This document shows, piece after piece, positions 1-12,108 of a DNA stretch of 64,000 bases. Position 1 is the first letter of the stretch, and each line of letters begins with the position of its first letter. Position numbers and translations under genes: made by a program. The DNA comes from Oikopleura dioica. Its lineage: Eukaryota; Chordata; Appendicularia; Copelata; Oikopleuridae. Location: NCBI GenBank assembly GCA_907165135.1, contig OU015566.1, forward strand, positions 2,501 to 66,500, in the 5' to 3' direction. The notes under the pieces were generated by a model. The model had not been told where the DNA came from. It searched no databases and saw only the letters and a list, made by a program, of their open reading frames with translations.

Positions 1-169
1 ATAAATGATTTGGGCAAAAGATTAAGTTGGGAACCTGAATCGACGAGCATTTTTATTTTCTTTGAAAAATTGTCATTTCTACAAAATATTGTAATCCAAT
101 GCGAAAAATTGAACAAGTTCTTGGAACTGGTGCCTGACCAGGGCTTTCAGTTCTATTTACTCGTTTTTT
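1..169 (-). pseudogene. pol: pol start (protease N-terminus) of copy 1, truncated by the window edge
   Basis: Only the junction between gag and protease is present. The slippery run GTTTTTT (complement of AAAAAAC) lies at 163-169, and the first pol ATG is at 76 on the minus strand. The reading frame then leads towards the protease D-S-G motif, encoded at about position 50. One T fewer than in copy 3 near position 69 breaks the frame. Nothing can be said about the rest of this pol because it lies outside the window. Confidence 0.7.
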
Positions 170-1266
170 GAAGTTTCTTCTCCCTCGACCCGAGCAGCTC
201 TGTAAATTCTATCGGGATTATCGGGACAGGCCGTTTTCATGTGGCCTTTTTCTGACAAAAATGACAGGTTATAAAGGGGCAATGCGATCTAAAATGAGTG
301 TCTGTGTTACAAAATCCACAAAATCGTCGTGGCCTTTGCCGATCTGAGTTTGGCGCGCCCAAATTTCGACTTTGAAAATTCCGTTGCTGGTTATTTTGGC
401 GCGTCAAACTCTGATCGTTTCGGCGATCAACTTCCAATTTTGCAATTGTTGCCGTTAGTTTTTCAATTTAATCATGTAGCGCACATGCCCGTTTTTCCGC
501 CGCCTCTTCTGATTTTTTCTGTTCAATTTTCAATTGAGCAATTTGATCCTCAAAGGACATTGTCGATTTCGAAATTAAGTCAGAAGTCGACTGGAAAAAC
601 GAGCCCAGTTTCGCGTCAATCTCGATTTGGGCAATTTTGGGGACAGTCTCATTTCGTTTTCTTTTGTCAAGAAATTTGGATATTTCCTCGGGGGTTTTTT
701 CAAGCATACACTGATCGCGAAGAAAATTCTGCAGTTCGGGCGTTAGCGATTTTCTAAATTGCGCGTCGATAATGTATTCTCTCGCATCTGGTTTCTGCGT
801 AATCTTCTCCGCGACCGTTTTGACACGTGACAAAAAAAATCTCGAACTTTTCATTATTCTCGCTCATACGAGCGAGATTTTCCATTTTCTCTTTGTTTCG
901 AAGGATCTTTTCCTCGGGCGATTCGTCGCCAAAAACAGAAGTCAAAAAAGACAATTTTTCCTCAGCTGATTCAAATCCATAAAGATCTTCCCCGTATTCC
1001 CTAAGAAATTCTGGCTCGCATGAATTATAAACAAAAGAACTTGAAAGGCGCGAAAATTGAGCCTCGAGGTCCTCTTTGTTTTCGGGTTTATTTTCCGCGA
1101 GAGATTTTTCAAAAATCCATTTTGCTCGCTGTAATTTGTCTTTGATTGTAGAGTTAATCAAATGAAATTCGAAATTTCTCATTCCTAATCTAATCATCTG
1201 ATTTGGGGAAACCGAAAAAAGCGCATGACTCTTGTACAGTACCTCTTCAGGAGTTGGAGTCACCAT
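157..1266 (-). pseudogene. gag: gag of family A copy 1 (frameshifts plus nonsense codon)
   Basis: Homologue of the intact 369-residue Gag at 29416-30525. It would encode the particle protein, with an N-terminal capsid-like part, a coiled-coil stretch and two CX2CX4HX4C zinc knuckles near the C-terminus that bind genomic RNA. Three lesions are visible. A CAA-to-TAA stop at 468-470 is shared with copy 3. There is an extra A in the run near 832 and a missing T in the run near 248. The two indels cancel in length, so the gene spans the same 1110 bp as the intact copy. The start ATG at 1264-1266 overlaps the LTR end. Confidence 0.88.
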
Positions 1267-2564
1267 GATACGGAAGCGGCTGTCCTGCAGGAATTTTGCT
1301 CTCTAATCTCTTACTCTAGAATGCCAAGCGAAAATATCGAGAATCAAATTTGAAATTTGCGTGGTTTTATTTGTGATTTGAATGCCGGAAAAAGGCGCGA
1401 CGCGGGGTTAAATAGCAGCGAGATTCAATCAGTGTTTTTGAACAAGCGGTTGTTTTTGAAAAACAATTTTTCTTTTGAAAACAAGGAAGAGAGCCCGTGG
1501 CTTTCTCTGACGGTTTTTCTAGCGGGAAATCCTTTCGGATCGATTTCTTTTCGGATGATAAGCTGGTCGAACTTGCCAAGCAAGTTATTTTCAAAGGATT
1601 CTGGAGCCGGCGCCGCGCGTGACGAGATAAAACGCAAATTAATTTTTTTCATAATAAAAAGCAGAAAATAATAACAGCCACTAAAACTTCTCACTATGTG
1701 ACCGTAGAAGTGACTGTTAATTAAGATTGAAATATATAAAAAAGGGATGAGAAAAGTAAAAGAATATGTACAAAATTTTAACAAATAAATTGAATAAAAT
1801 TTGGTCAGGATTTTATAAAATAAATTTATCAAAATTGAAATCATAGAAGAAGCAAATTCCAAGGAACATACCCGGGGGAAGTTACTGTCGCGGTTCGCAC
1901 AGTATCTTCTCTTACGGATGAGCTAGTTTGCGACAAGCGGACGCACTGACAGAGAGTTTGTCCGACCCCACGGCACCGAGATGATACGACGGTTTATCGG
2001 CTCGTTGGAGTAGTTGTTGTTGAAGAAGGTGTTGACGGCTATCTTGTTGTAGAAGTTGAATCGTATGAACTGTCAATAATCGAACTTTTAAAATCGCAAA
2101 GCAATGATAAGAAATATCAATAAATAGATTAAACATGCGGTTTTGCGAATTGCATATTTTTGATGAATGGACGTCAGATCGCACTAGAATAGTCAGAAAC
2201 GAATTAAGATTTTTTCCAAAGTATGCGTACATACACATTAATCCTAGACTGAATAAACCCTTAATTAGTTTCCGACCCGTTGATTATGATGAGAGCATAT
2301 GAGCATTCCAATGATAAAAGTACAAATCGTAAAGAGATGACATGATGATAAGACAATTTTGGGTCAATCTGGCTCGTAAAAACTGACCATCTTTTCATTT
2401 TGAGAAGAATATCGTGAAATGATTTTCGGAAAAATGTCGGATCAATTTGGTAATACCAAATTGACAAGACAAATTTAAACCAACGTAGAACCGAATTGAC
2501 GTAAATATTTGGCCGTGAAATAAATTTTTTGTATTGCTTGAGGCGTTGTTCCCTAAGGATATCA
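1266..2564 (-). repeat. 5' LTR of family A copy 1
   Basis: 1299-bp LTR bounded by TGATATCC (element 5' end, right side) and CCGTATCA (left side). It matches the LTRs at 28117-29416 and 45738-47034 almost base for base, including the variants that mark the 5' LTRs (AAGAAGCAAATT and CCAAATTGAC on this strand). It contains the conserved leader block, the hairpin and the AATAAA described for copy 2. Confidence 0.93.
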
Positions 2565-5284
2565 GAAGACGGCAGAAACGCTGCAAATAAAATTAGGGCA
2601 AAAACGAAATTTCAAAATTTTGACCTCGTTTTTGGGCGATTCATGATAACGATGACCATCGAAAAAAATTTTTTGAATTTTTTCTGTTGGGTTTGAGAGG
2701 CTCAGAATCAACCAAAATGACGCTCGGAAGACGGCAGAAACGCTGCAAATAAAATTAGAGCAAATAACGAAATTTCAAAATTTTGACCTCGTTTTTGGGC
2801 GATTCATGATAACGATGACCATCGAAAAAAAAATTTTTTTTTTTGAATATTTTTTCTGTTGGGTTTGAGAGGCTCAGTATCAACCAAAATGACGCTTGGA
2901 AGACGGCAGAAACGCTGCAAATAAAATTAAGGCAAAAACGAAATTTCAAAATTTTGACCTCGTTTTTGGGCGATTCATGATAACGATGACCATCGAAAAA
3001 AATTTTTTTGAATATTTTTTCTGTTGGGTTTGAGAGGCTCAGAATCAACCAAAATGACGCTCGGAAGACGGCAGAAACGCTGCAAATAAAATTAGGGCAA
3101 AAAACGAAATTTAAAAATTTTGACCTCGTTCTTGGGCGATTCATGATAACGATGACGATCGAAAAAAATTTTTTGAATTTTTTCTGTTGGGTTTGAGAGG
3201 CTCAAGATCAACCAAAATGACGCTCGGTAGACGGCAGAAACGCTGCAAATAAAATCAGAGCAAATAACGAAATTTCAAAATTTTGACCTCGTTTTTGGGC
3301 GATTCATGATAACGATGACCATCGAAAAAAAAATTTTTTTTTTGAATATTTTCTCTGTTGGGTTTGAGAGGCTCAGAATCAACCAAAATGACGCTCGGAA
3401 GACGGCAGAAACGCTGCAAATAAAATTAGAGCGAAAAACGAAATTTCAAAATTTTGACCTCGTTTTTGGGCGATTCATGATAACGATGACCATCGAAAAA
3501 AATTTTTTGAATTTTTTCTGTTGGGTTTGAGAGGCTCAAGATCAACCAAAATGACTTTCGGAAGACGGCAGAAACATTGCAAATAAAATTAGAGCAAATA
3601 ACGAAATTTAAAAATTTTGACCTCGTTCTTGGGCGATTCCTGATAACGATGACCATCGAAAAATAAATTTTTTTTTTTGAATTTTTTTTCGGTTGGGTTT
3701 GAGAGGCTCAAGATCAACCAAAATGACGCTCGGTAGACGGCAGAAACGCTGCAAATAAAATTAGAGCAAATAACGAAATTTCAAAATTTTGACCTCGTTT
3801 TTGGGCGATTCATGATAACGATGACCATCGAAAAAAAAATTTTTTTTTTGAATTTTTTTTCTGTTGGGTTTGAGAGGCTTAGAATCAACCAAAATGACGC
3901 TCGGAAGACGGCAGAAACGCTGCAAATAAAATTTGGGCAAAAACGAAATTTCAAAATTTTGACCTCGTTTTTGGGCGATTCATGATAACGATGACCATCG
4001 AAAAAAATTTTTTGAATTTTTTTTCTGTTGGGTTTGAGAGGCTCAAGATCAACCAAAATGACGCTCGGAAGACGGCAGAAACGCTGCAAATAAAATTAGA
4101 GCAAATAACGAAATATCAAAATTTTGACCTCAATTTTGGGCGATTCATGATAACGATGACCATCGAAAAAAATTTTTTGAATATTTTTTCTGTTGGGTTT
4201 GAGAGGCTCAGTATCAACCAAAATGACGCTCGGAAGACGGCAGAAACGCTGCAAATAAAATTTGGGCAAAAACGAAATTTCAAAATTTTGACCTCGTTTT
4301 TGGGCGATTCATGATAACGATGACCATCGAAAAAAATTTTTTGGTTTTTTCTGTTTGGTTTGAGAGGCTCAGAATCAACCAAAATGACGCTCGGAAGACG
4401 GCAGAAACGCTGCAAATAAAATTAGGGCAAAAACGAAATTTCAAAATTTTGACCTCGTTTTTGGGCGATTCATGATAACGATGACCATCGAAAAAAAAAT
4501 TTTTTTTTTGAATTTTTTTTCTGTTGGGTTTGAGAGGCTCAGAATCAACCAAAATGACGCTCGGAAGACGGCAGAAACGCTGCAAATAAAATTAGAGCAA
4601 ATAACGAAATTTCAAAATTTTGACCTCGTTTTTGGGCGATTCATGATAACGATGACCATCGAAAAAAATTTTTTGAATATTTTTTCTGTTGGGTTTGAGA
4701 GGCTCAGTATCAACCAAAATGACGCTCGGAAGACGGCAGAAACGCTGCAAATAAAATTTGGGCAAAAACGAAATTTCAAAATTTTGACCTCGTTTTTGAA
4801 AAATTTTTTGAATTTTTTTCTGTTGGGTTTGAGAGGCTCAGTATCAACCAAAATGACGCACTAAAGACGGCAGAAACGCTGCAAATAAAATTTGGGCAAA
4901 AACGAAATTTCAAAATTTTGACCTCGTTTTTGGGCGATTCATGATAACGATGACCATCGAAAAAAATTTTTTGAATATTTTTTCTGTTGGGTTTGAGAGG
5001 CTCAGAATCAACCAAAATAACGCTCGGAAGACGGCAGAAACGCTGCAAATAAAATTAGGGCAAAAAACGAAATTTCAAAATTTTGACCTCGTTTTTGGGC
5101 GATTCATGATAACGATGGCCATCGAAAAAAAAATTTTTTTTTTGAATTTTTTTTCTGTTGGGTTTGAGAGGCTCAAGATCAACCAAAATGACGCTCGGAA
5201 GACGGCAGAAACGCTGCAAATAAAATTAGAGCAAATAACGAAATTTCAAAATTTTGACCTCGTTTTTGGGCGATTCATGATAAC
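2565..5284 (+). repeat. Satellite array, about 165-bp monomer, block 1
   Basis: About 16 head-to-tail monomers. Landmarks in each unit are GACGCTCGG, AGACGGCAGAAACGCTGC, a variable ATTAGRGC/ATTTGGGC, the palindromes GAAATTTC and CAAAATTTTG, the dyad CGATGACCATCG, an A-run followed by a T-run of variable length, and GGGTTTGAGAGGCTC. Measured spacings of one landmark are 162, 172 and 165 bp, the difference lying mainly in the A/T run. Near 4796 one monomer has lost about 40 bp. Diagnostic variants recur at 1.47 kb after family D is subtracted, which indicates a higher-order repeat. No gene is supported here. Confidence 0.96.
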
Positions 5285-6332
5285 TAATATCGATACTGCA
5301 GAAGAACATAAAAAATAAAAATTGAATTATCCTTCAGTCACGGCCAAATTACGCTAACTCGGATAGATTTTTGAACGTTTCACAAATCAAATGTAAAACT
5401 TGAAATCTTGAGCCGATTTCATGGATTGCCAGCATGAGTACATCATAATCCTTCTTATTCTCTGTAGCGTACGCGCTATTTCACTTCATTTAAGGCACAT
5501 TAGCCAACCGTCTTCGGGCGTCTAAATCTCACTCTTTTTAGGAACGCATGAATATTCAACCCTTTTCTATCGGAAACAAATCTCAATTCATTATATCTTT
5601 AAAATCTCTTTCTAGCTTCAAATTAATCCCTTCTTATTGTGCTGTTATAAAACGATTCTCAAGCTTCAACCTGGAAAAGCAAAAACGATGTATTCTTCCT
5701 TGATTTCACCCTGGACCAGTTGTATGAGTATTCATCCCCAGCCGAGTTCCGCTTTTTGCGGCTTGACAGTGTGACCCCGTGCTCCGCGGGATGGCGCTGT
5801 CAGTAACTGCTCCTGGTAGGCGTTTTTGTTTGAACCCTTTTTTGGCTCGATTAAGGACGAATGGCTATCATCTTTAAAAAACGACAAAACTGCACGTTCT
5901 ACAACGACGACGACTGCTCCATCAACGACAACGACTACGAACGGACTGACAACGATTTTGGAAATGGACTGATAACGACTTCTTATCAAAAGTGATACGG
6001 CAACATAGTTGGAAGTTGATCTTTTGATAAGTATAAATGATATCGTGGGAATCGGCTGCTTCTTGCGTAACAATCACCGCTGCGAAAATGAAGAAAACAA
6101 CAAGAAAAACAAAAGCGCGAAACGCGCCGCGCAAAATGAAAACATCCGCGAAAAATTTGGCGAAATGCCCTTATTTGGAAATTTTACCATCTGCGCAAAA
6201 TTGAAATTTGAAAATTTGAAATTCGAAAATCATTCTCGATCTTACCTAATAAAATAGCGTCGATTCCCGAATTTTTAATTGTTTCCCTTGCAAGTTGCAG
6301 ATTAGCTTAGAGAATCATCCTTATCGGTATCA
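5285..6332 (+). repeat. 5' LTR of family D
   Basis: 1048 bp. The 3' end GGTATCA runs directly into the gag ATG (A at 6332). It contains a GACAG...CTGTC hairpin-forming GC-rich stretch at about 5764-5803, a CAACGAC-rich low-complexity tract at about 5898-5960 that resembles the CAA-rich leader of family A, and AATAAA at 6248-6253, 79 bp before the LTR end. The 3' LTR matches it apart from one indel. Long open frames inside it are not conserved in the other families. Confidence 0.93.
6248..6253 (+). terminator. Poly(A) signal AATAAA in the family D LTR
   Basis: AATAAA lies 79 bp before the LTR end. In families A, B and C the same hexamer lies about 98-107 bp before the end, so the position is conserved while the surrounding sequence is not. 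It probably defines the R/U5 boundary region. The second copy in the 3' LTR would act on the genomic transcript. Confidence 0.6.
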
Positions 6333-7432
6333 TGGTGAACGATGGTACGAGTCTACAAACAAAGGTACATAAAATGCCTGAGGAATTGTTATTTTCCCAC
6401 TTCCCAACTTTGAATCCTCGACAGTTTTTTCGGCAAAACATGCTCCCTTTCGAATTCGAAAATTCTCAGAACAGCTTAAAAGATAAAATTCAAGCAATGA
6501 GGAAGATTTTTGAGAAGTCAATCACTGATCATAACCGAGAAGCAGAAAAAGACGCCTTGATTTTGCAGTTCGAGCGTGCTTCAGTAGATTGTATTCGCAA
6601 CAATTGCTCTCATGATTTTTTGAATAATTACGCCCGAGAAATGTCTGGTTTTGAAAAAGCTGAGGCTGCATTTGAGTTCTTGGAGAGTCTTTTCGGTCTT
6701 GAAACAGCGGAGGAGAGACAAGAGCGGGCAAAAATGGAGCTAGAAAATCTTACTCGACGCGCAGACATGAACGAAAAATTTTCAGCATTTCGGCAGCGAA
6801 TTCAAACTGTTGCAAAAATTATTTCTGACAAGCCGGATGCTGTGAATTTTATAGTTGATGCCCATTTTTCGAAAAATTTAGAGCCATCAAATCGCGCTTT
6901 TTGCGTGATCACGGATACAGTAAGAAATCGACCGCGGAGATTGTAGCCTTTTGGATTCTAGGGAGAGATATTTAAGCGTTAATATTTCTGCAGTTCGCCA
7001 GAATGATTTATCAGAATTCGTCGACAAAACGAGCGAAATTTTGGAGGCAAAATTAAATCAAATTGAGGCGAATTATGAAAAGCGTGCTGCAGAATTTACT
7101 GAGAGTATAAATAAATTAACAGCCACTGTCGCAAAACTTGAGCTTGAAAAAACCAAAGTTGAAGCTCGAGCTAATTTGCAGCCACCGATCCCCCAAATGC
7201 CTTCGCCAAGATTCCTCCGCATTTTTGGGGCCCCCAAACAGGTCATCAGAGTCAGCCCACCGGTTATCCGCCCCGTCCAACAGCATTTTGCTTCAATTGC
7301 AATCAGTATGGCCATTTTAAATCACGCTGTCCGAAAATTTTATGTTTTAACTGCCAAAAGCACGGGCATATTGGTCGTTTTTGTCCAGATAAATCCGCCC
7401 CAAAAGATAACAAAGAGTCAAAAACTAGATAA
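6332..7432 (+). pseudogene. gag: gag of family D (three apparent 1-bp deletions)
   Basis: Starts at the ATG that overlaps the LTR/PBS border and ends at TAA 7430-7432. The span of 367 codons matches the 369-residue Gag of family A. The frame moves near 6898 (T-run), near 6947 (T-run) and again before the zinc knuckles at about 7200-7285. The three losses sum to one codon. The C-terminal part from 7289 encodes two CCHC knuckles of the form CX2CX4HX4C, the second followed by a short tail ending just after TCAAAAACT. That run is one A short of the A AAA AAC frameshift heptamer seen in A and B. The middle part is Glu/Lys-rich and likely coiled coil. Confidence 0.85.
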
Positions 7433-10400
7433 AGGACCCGATTCTAGCCAAATCGAGGCTCCTTTTCTTTCGATCAATAAAATAGGACAAGAATTTTTGT
7501 AAATATTCAAATTTTCAATAAAAATATTCGTTTTCTTGTAGACACAGGTGCACAAATTTCTTTAATTTCACAAAAAATATTCCAAAAACAAAAAATCGAA
7601 AAACAAAAATAAATGTTGTCAATTATTCCGGTGGTAAAATCGATATTATTGGAAAAATTGAAGAGAAAGTTTTAATTGATAACAGTATACCTATAAAAAC
7701 TACTTTTTATGTTGTAAATAATGATTTATGTCCCATTCTCGGCACGCCTGCGCTTGAAGACAATGAGCTTCTGATAAACCTGAAACGCAGGCGGATTATC
7801 CAAGCCGGCCCTGTCGAAAGATTCGCTAAATTAAACGAAGTGAAAATTGATTCTTTGGGAAGCCCGACAAAAGATAACCCGGCCGCGTTTCAAGAAAGTT
7901 TTTATGACGCTTTTTCAAAAGAAACCTTTTCTTTTCGACCAAAATCTGAGATAATTATTGATTTACAAGTAGAAAATTTAAAATCTGCAAAAAGTCTGTT
8001 TTTTGAGGAATCAAATTTAGGCAATTCAAAATTACAGCTTATCCCGAGTTTTCAAATCGTGGACGAAAAATCCCCAGTTTTTAGATGCTTAATAATTAAT
8101 CCCACTGATGCAACGATACGAATTCCGGCAGGAACTGTCTACGTCAAGCTTTTTGAGATTGTTGAAATAGCGAGAGTTCGAAAAGTTGAGAATAAAAATC
8201 TCGAAAATCTTGAGGTTGGGCCGATCGAATCTGCGGAAGTGAGAAAAAATTTTAATAGCCTTCTAGATGAAATATGCTTTCTTTTTCTTGACAACGACGA
8301 TCCCTTGCCGCCTTGTTCGTTAGAAAAATTTTCAATAGAAACGGACTGTAAATTGCCCATTTCAATTCACCCTTATAGAACGCCGTTTAGCTTACGGGAT
8401 GAGATGAAAAAAAATCCTCGAAAATCATGAGAGAAGCGATATAATCGAGCGTTGTAATAGCCCTTGGAATTCTCCTTGTTTATTAGTTAAGAAAAAGGAT
8501 GGGCGATTTAGATTGGTCATTGACTTTCGGTTTTTAAATAACGTAACCTTACAGCAGCATCACCCGCTTCCACATCTTGAAGACAGTCTTTCATATCTCG
8601 AAAAAAGTAGAATTTTTAGTTCAGTGGATTTGATCAAAGGTTTTCTCCAGATTGAATTGGATGAAGAATCCAAGAATAAAACTGCATTCAGTAATGAGTT
8701 TGGCCAGTTTAGATTTAAAAGAATGCCGATGGGCGCACGCAACAGCCCGTCGCATTTTATGCGCATCATGGATACAGTTCTAAGGGACACGGAGAAGACA
8801 GAAATTCTAGCTTACATGGATGACGTTGTTTGTCATAGTAAGACTGAAGAGGAACATCTTCTTTGTCTTCGTAAATTCTTTTACATTTTGAGCGCGAATA
8901 ATTTAAGAATAAATTGTCGAAAAGCAAGTTTTTTCCAGAAATCGATAAATTTTTGCGGCTACATAATTAACAACGGTAATGTTTATCCCTCAAAAGACAA
9001 AATTGCGGCTATAGAGAAAGTCAAAATTCCAAATTCAAAGGACCAAGCCCAAAGTTTATTTGGACTGTTAAATTTTCACCGTAGGTTTATAAAAGATTTT
9101 GCTACGATTGCTTTGCCAATAACTAAAACATACAGACAAGGGTTTTGCTGGACAAATGAGGCGACTGAATCTCTTGTGAGGCTTAAAAAGCTCATTTGCG
9201 ATAACACACTAAAACTTAAAATTGCACCATCAGACGACGCGCTTTTCGTTTTAGAATCAGATGCTAGTAATTTTGGGTACGGAGGTGTTCTTTATATCTG
9301 TGAGAACAAAAACTCAAATGAATCGCATCATCACTCAGATAATTGTCTTTTACCTGTTTCGTATTCAAGTGGTAATTTTAATCAGACCCAAATAAATTAC
9401 ACGATAATCGAAAAAGAACTTTTAGCGGCAAAAATGTGTATGGAAAAGTGGTCGGTGTTTTTAGCTTTCCGCAAATTTGATTGGATAACCGATAATAGTA
9501 ATATTAAATTCATTCAAACATTAAGAACATACAACCAAAAATTAGCACGTTGGATAACAGATATTCAATCTTTCTCTTTTCGCGTCATTCAAAAAGCCTC
9601 AGGAAAAATGAAAATAAGTGATTTTTTGAGTAGAAATGCGGAGATCAAAGAGGAAAATATATCAATAAACGCAATAAATTTTGACCAAAATAAATTTCTT
9701 GATATGCAAAAAATTGATCCTCTCTTATCGGAAATTCGAAAATATTTAACAATTGACCGCTGGCCAATAAATCCTAAAGGAGATATTGCATTTTATTTGA
9801 CTTTACGGGATAAACTCAGAATTGACGGTTCTGGAGTTATAGTTTACGCTGGTGAAAATTTTTCAGATCGAGTTTGCGTTCCAAAAGATCTAGAAGGAGA
9901 AATAATCCAAAATTATCATAATTATTGTCACGCGGGCATTGACCAAACATTCGCTAAAATTTCCTGTAAATATATTTGGCCAAGGATGAAAATTTCGATA
10001 AAAGAATACATTCGTACCTGCACTTACTGCCAATTAGATAAACCAAATTACCATCCAAATCGGGCCCCAACGCTTACTTTTAAAACCCCATCAGGGCCAT
10101 TTCAAGCGTTTGGATTCGATTTAATAACTCTGCCCCCAACGGATTTCGGTAACAGATACGTGATGGTAATGGTCGATTTTTTCTCTAAATTTGGTTATTG
10201 CGAACCACTTAAATCAAGAAATTCAAATTACCTATTAGAAAAATTTAAGAGCGTTATTTTTAAGAATCCATTGTTTCCAAAATATGTAGTTTTAGATAAT
10301 GCACGTGAGCATTCTGAGCTAGAAAAATTCATGAATGCAAACAAAATTGAACCCCATTTTACGCCACCCAAACATCCGCAAAGTAATGGACAATGTGAGA

Positions 10401-12065
10401 ATTTTAACAGAAATTTAAAGAGTAGAATAAGAGCGAAATGTAACAACGAAAATTGGGATTTAGTATTACAAGAGGTTGTCCATGATATTAACACGGCTGT
10501 TCATTCAGTAACAAAACTGTCACCTTTTACCATACAAACTGGATTTGAAAGTCCACATAATATTTTCGACCCAAATTTTAGAAACTACGACAAAAAATTG
10601 AATATTGATTTTGAATCAATAAAAAAGCTTATCGACGAGGAAAAGCAAGGAAGACTAGATAAATTTGCAAATCCTAAATTTGTTCCTTACAAAATTGGAG
10701 AAAAAGTGCTTTTGCGTAATTTTGGACAGAAAAAACCAGCATTTTTGGGCCCGTTCGATATTATTTCGGTTTCAAAAGAAGGAACTTGGTATAAAGTAAA
10801 ATCTGGAAATCAAATTTTTAGACGTCACGCTGACGATCTCAAGAAATTTAATTCTCGGCCTCAACAAATTGAATTGGAAAATTCGGTGATACATGTCGAA
10901 AAAGAGAATGAAAATAATTTTGTGGCAGACTCCTATAATACTGATTATTCAACCCCTTTTTCTTTTACAAGCTCAAGCTCTTGTTTAACGGAAGATTTAT
11001 CGCCCGGACAAATTGATAAACGATATAATAGCGCTCTCGAAAAAATTTCGTCTATTTTTACGGATAACCTAATAGACAGGATTTTTACAGATTTTATTGT
11101 AGAAATACTAGAAGAGGATGAGAAGCTGTCTTCAGATGAGGCTAGCTCGGTGATTTCGGTGATCGAAAATGAGGGAGGGATAAATTTGGAACAAAAAGAA
11201 ATAGAATCTAATATTCTTGGAAAGACTGTTCCAGTGGACTGTAGAAGGCGACTCGATTTTTCGACGGATTCAGAGTCAGAGTTCGAGCCAGATCCCGAAC
11301 TTTGGGAAGTGACTATGGACTCTGAAGCTGAAGCCGGCGGTAATTCTGAGCCAAATTTAACCTCTTTTGACGCTCTTGACTTGTCTTTTAGTAGAATAGA
11401 TGACCGGAAAATATCTGAGAACTCTTTTGCCGATGCGGAAGAGAGAAACCTGCATTTTGAGGGAAATAATAAGAGGGAGCGGGAGTCATCAAAAGATTCA
11501 GCACCCGATTCAAAAAAAACCAAACCTTGGCTCAGAAGAGTGTAATTTTGATTTTGAAACATCAATAAGTATTAAATTTGAAAATGAGCATGTGGAATTT
11601 TTCGAAAGGCTTGAAAGGAAATATGAGTTATTGAGTGCGGATATGATGATTGAAAAAGGATGCATTCTCAAGTTAGGGGAGCTGACAAGGGAGACCTTAA
11701 TGTATATTCTATTTAAATTCGGAATCAATTTTAATGAAAAGGAAAAAGTAGGAGAACTTAGGATTAAAATTCGAGAATACATAAAAACAAATCATCCGAG
11801 TTGGCGTAAGGGTACTTCTGGAGAGTACTTATTCTTCTCTATCCTAAATCTGAAGGAGAATAAGACTCTCTATGAATTATCGAGACCCGAACTTAAGGTC
11901 CTTATTGCACAGTATAATTTATCGGAAACGCCTGTTCTATCTTACATGTCTAAACCGCAAATGATATTGTTTATTGATCAAAAATTTTCTTCTATGTTTC
12001 CAAACCATCCTCGAAAACAAAATGATCTTATTTTTGGACCAGAACAATTCAATAGTTCTTCCTGA
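7421..12065 (+). pseudogene. pol: pol of family D: protease, RT, RNase H, integrase, C-terminal SAP-like module
   Basis: Order of domains: protease with D-T-G at 7542-7550; RT interrupted near 8406 by an extra A in an A8 run; then an open frame of 1010 residues (8513-11545). In that frame the RT catalytic motif is YMDD at residues 101-104, where the other families have YLDD. RNase H acidic residues are D250, E302 and D327. The integrase zinc finger is H469, H473, C503 and C506, and the triad is D536, D595 and E629. A GPF motif and an acidic linker follow. A further frame break in an A8 run near 11517 separates the C-terminal module (about 11532-12065). Pol makes cDNA and integrates it. As written the gene is broken in at least four places, all at or near short A/T runs. 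Confidence 0.87.
11532..12065 (+). pseudogene. C-terminal SAP-like module of family D Pol (separate frame)
   Basis: Last part of the Pol polyprotein, about 177 residues, continuing after the frame break. Two segments resemble SAP motifs. The first has a leading L-T-R-E-T-L helix, then F-G-I, then a second helix ending in L-R-I-K-I. The second has L-S-R-P-E-L-K, then Y-N-L, then S-K-P-Q-M-I-L. The element ends with F-P-N-H-P and a short tail. The same arrangement ends the Pol of families A, B and C. SAP motifs are known as DNA-binding helix-extension-helix units; their presence here is inferred from pattern only. Confidence 0.6.
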
Positions 12066-12108
12066 AAAAAAAAAAAAGGCTCAAAAAGATGCCCTGGTGT
12101 GGCCATAC
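12066..12108 (+). promoter_or_regulatory. A-rich tract between pol stop and 3' LTR of family D
   Basis: 43 bp beginning with an A13 run, then GGCTCAAAAAGATGCC and a GC-richer stretch ending GTGTGGCCATAC at the LTR. The A-rich purine run is the only polypurine-like sequence, yet it ends about 15-30 bp away from the LTR, where plus-strand priming would be expected to abut it. Confidence 0.4.

Larger units (their letters stand above)
1..2564 (-). mobile_element. Family A Ty3/Gypsy element, copy 1, 5' part only
   Basis: Minus-strand element cut by the left window edge. It holds the 5' LTR, a broken gag and the first bases of pol. It is collinear and nearly identical with copy 3 (44471-47034) and, inverted, with the 5' end of copy 2. 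The base after the LTR begins GAAGA, the same 5-bp target repeat that flanks copy 3, and the same satellite monomer variants follow in the same order. I infer it is a segmental duplicate of copy 3 rather than an independent insertion, because both carry the same gag nonsense codon. Confidence 0.93.

Noticed and set aside
2565-5284. CENP-B box in the satellite
   Set aside because: I looked for the TTCGNNNNANNCGGG pattern in both orientations of the monomer. TTCGTTATTTGC only matches its first part.
2755-5318. Many 60-130 codon open frames with repeated peptide on both strands of the satellite
   Set aside because: They are translations of the tandem repeat, appear on both strands and in several frames, and end at A/T-run length changes. 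No start context or conservation supports coding.
5732-6073. Antisense 113-codon frame with a Val-rich stretch in the family D LTR (also 12557-12898)
   Set aside because: It is the reverse reading of the CAACGAC-rich low-complexity tract and is duplicated only because the LTR is duplicated. It is not present in other families.
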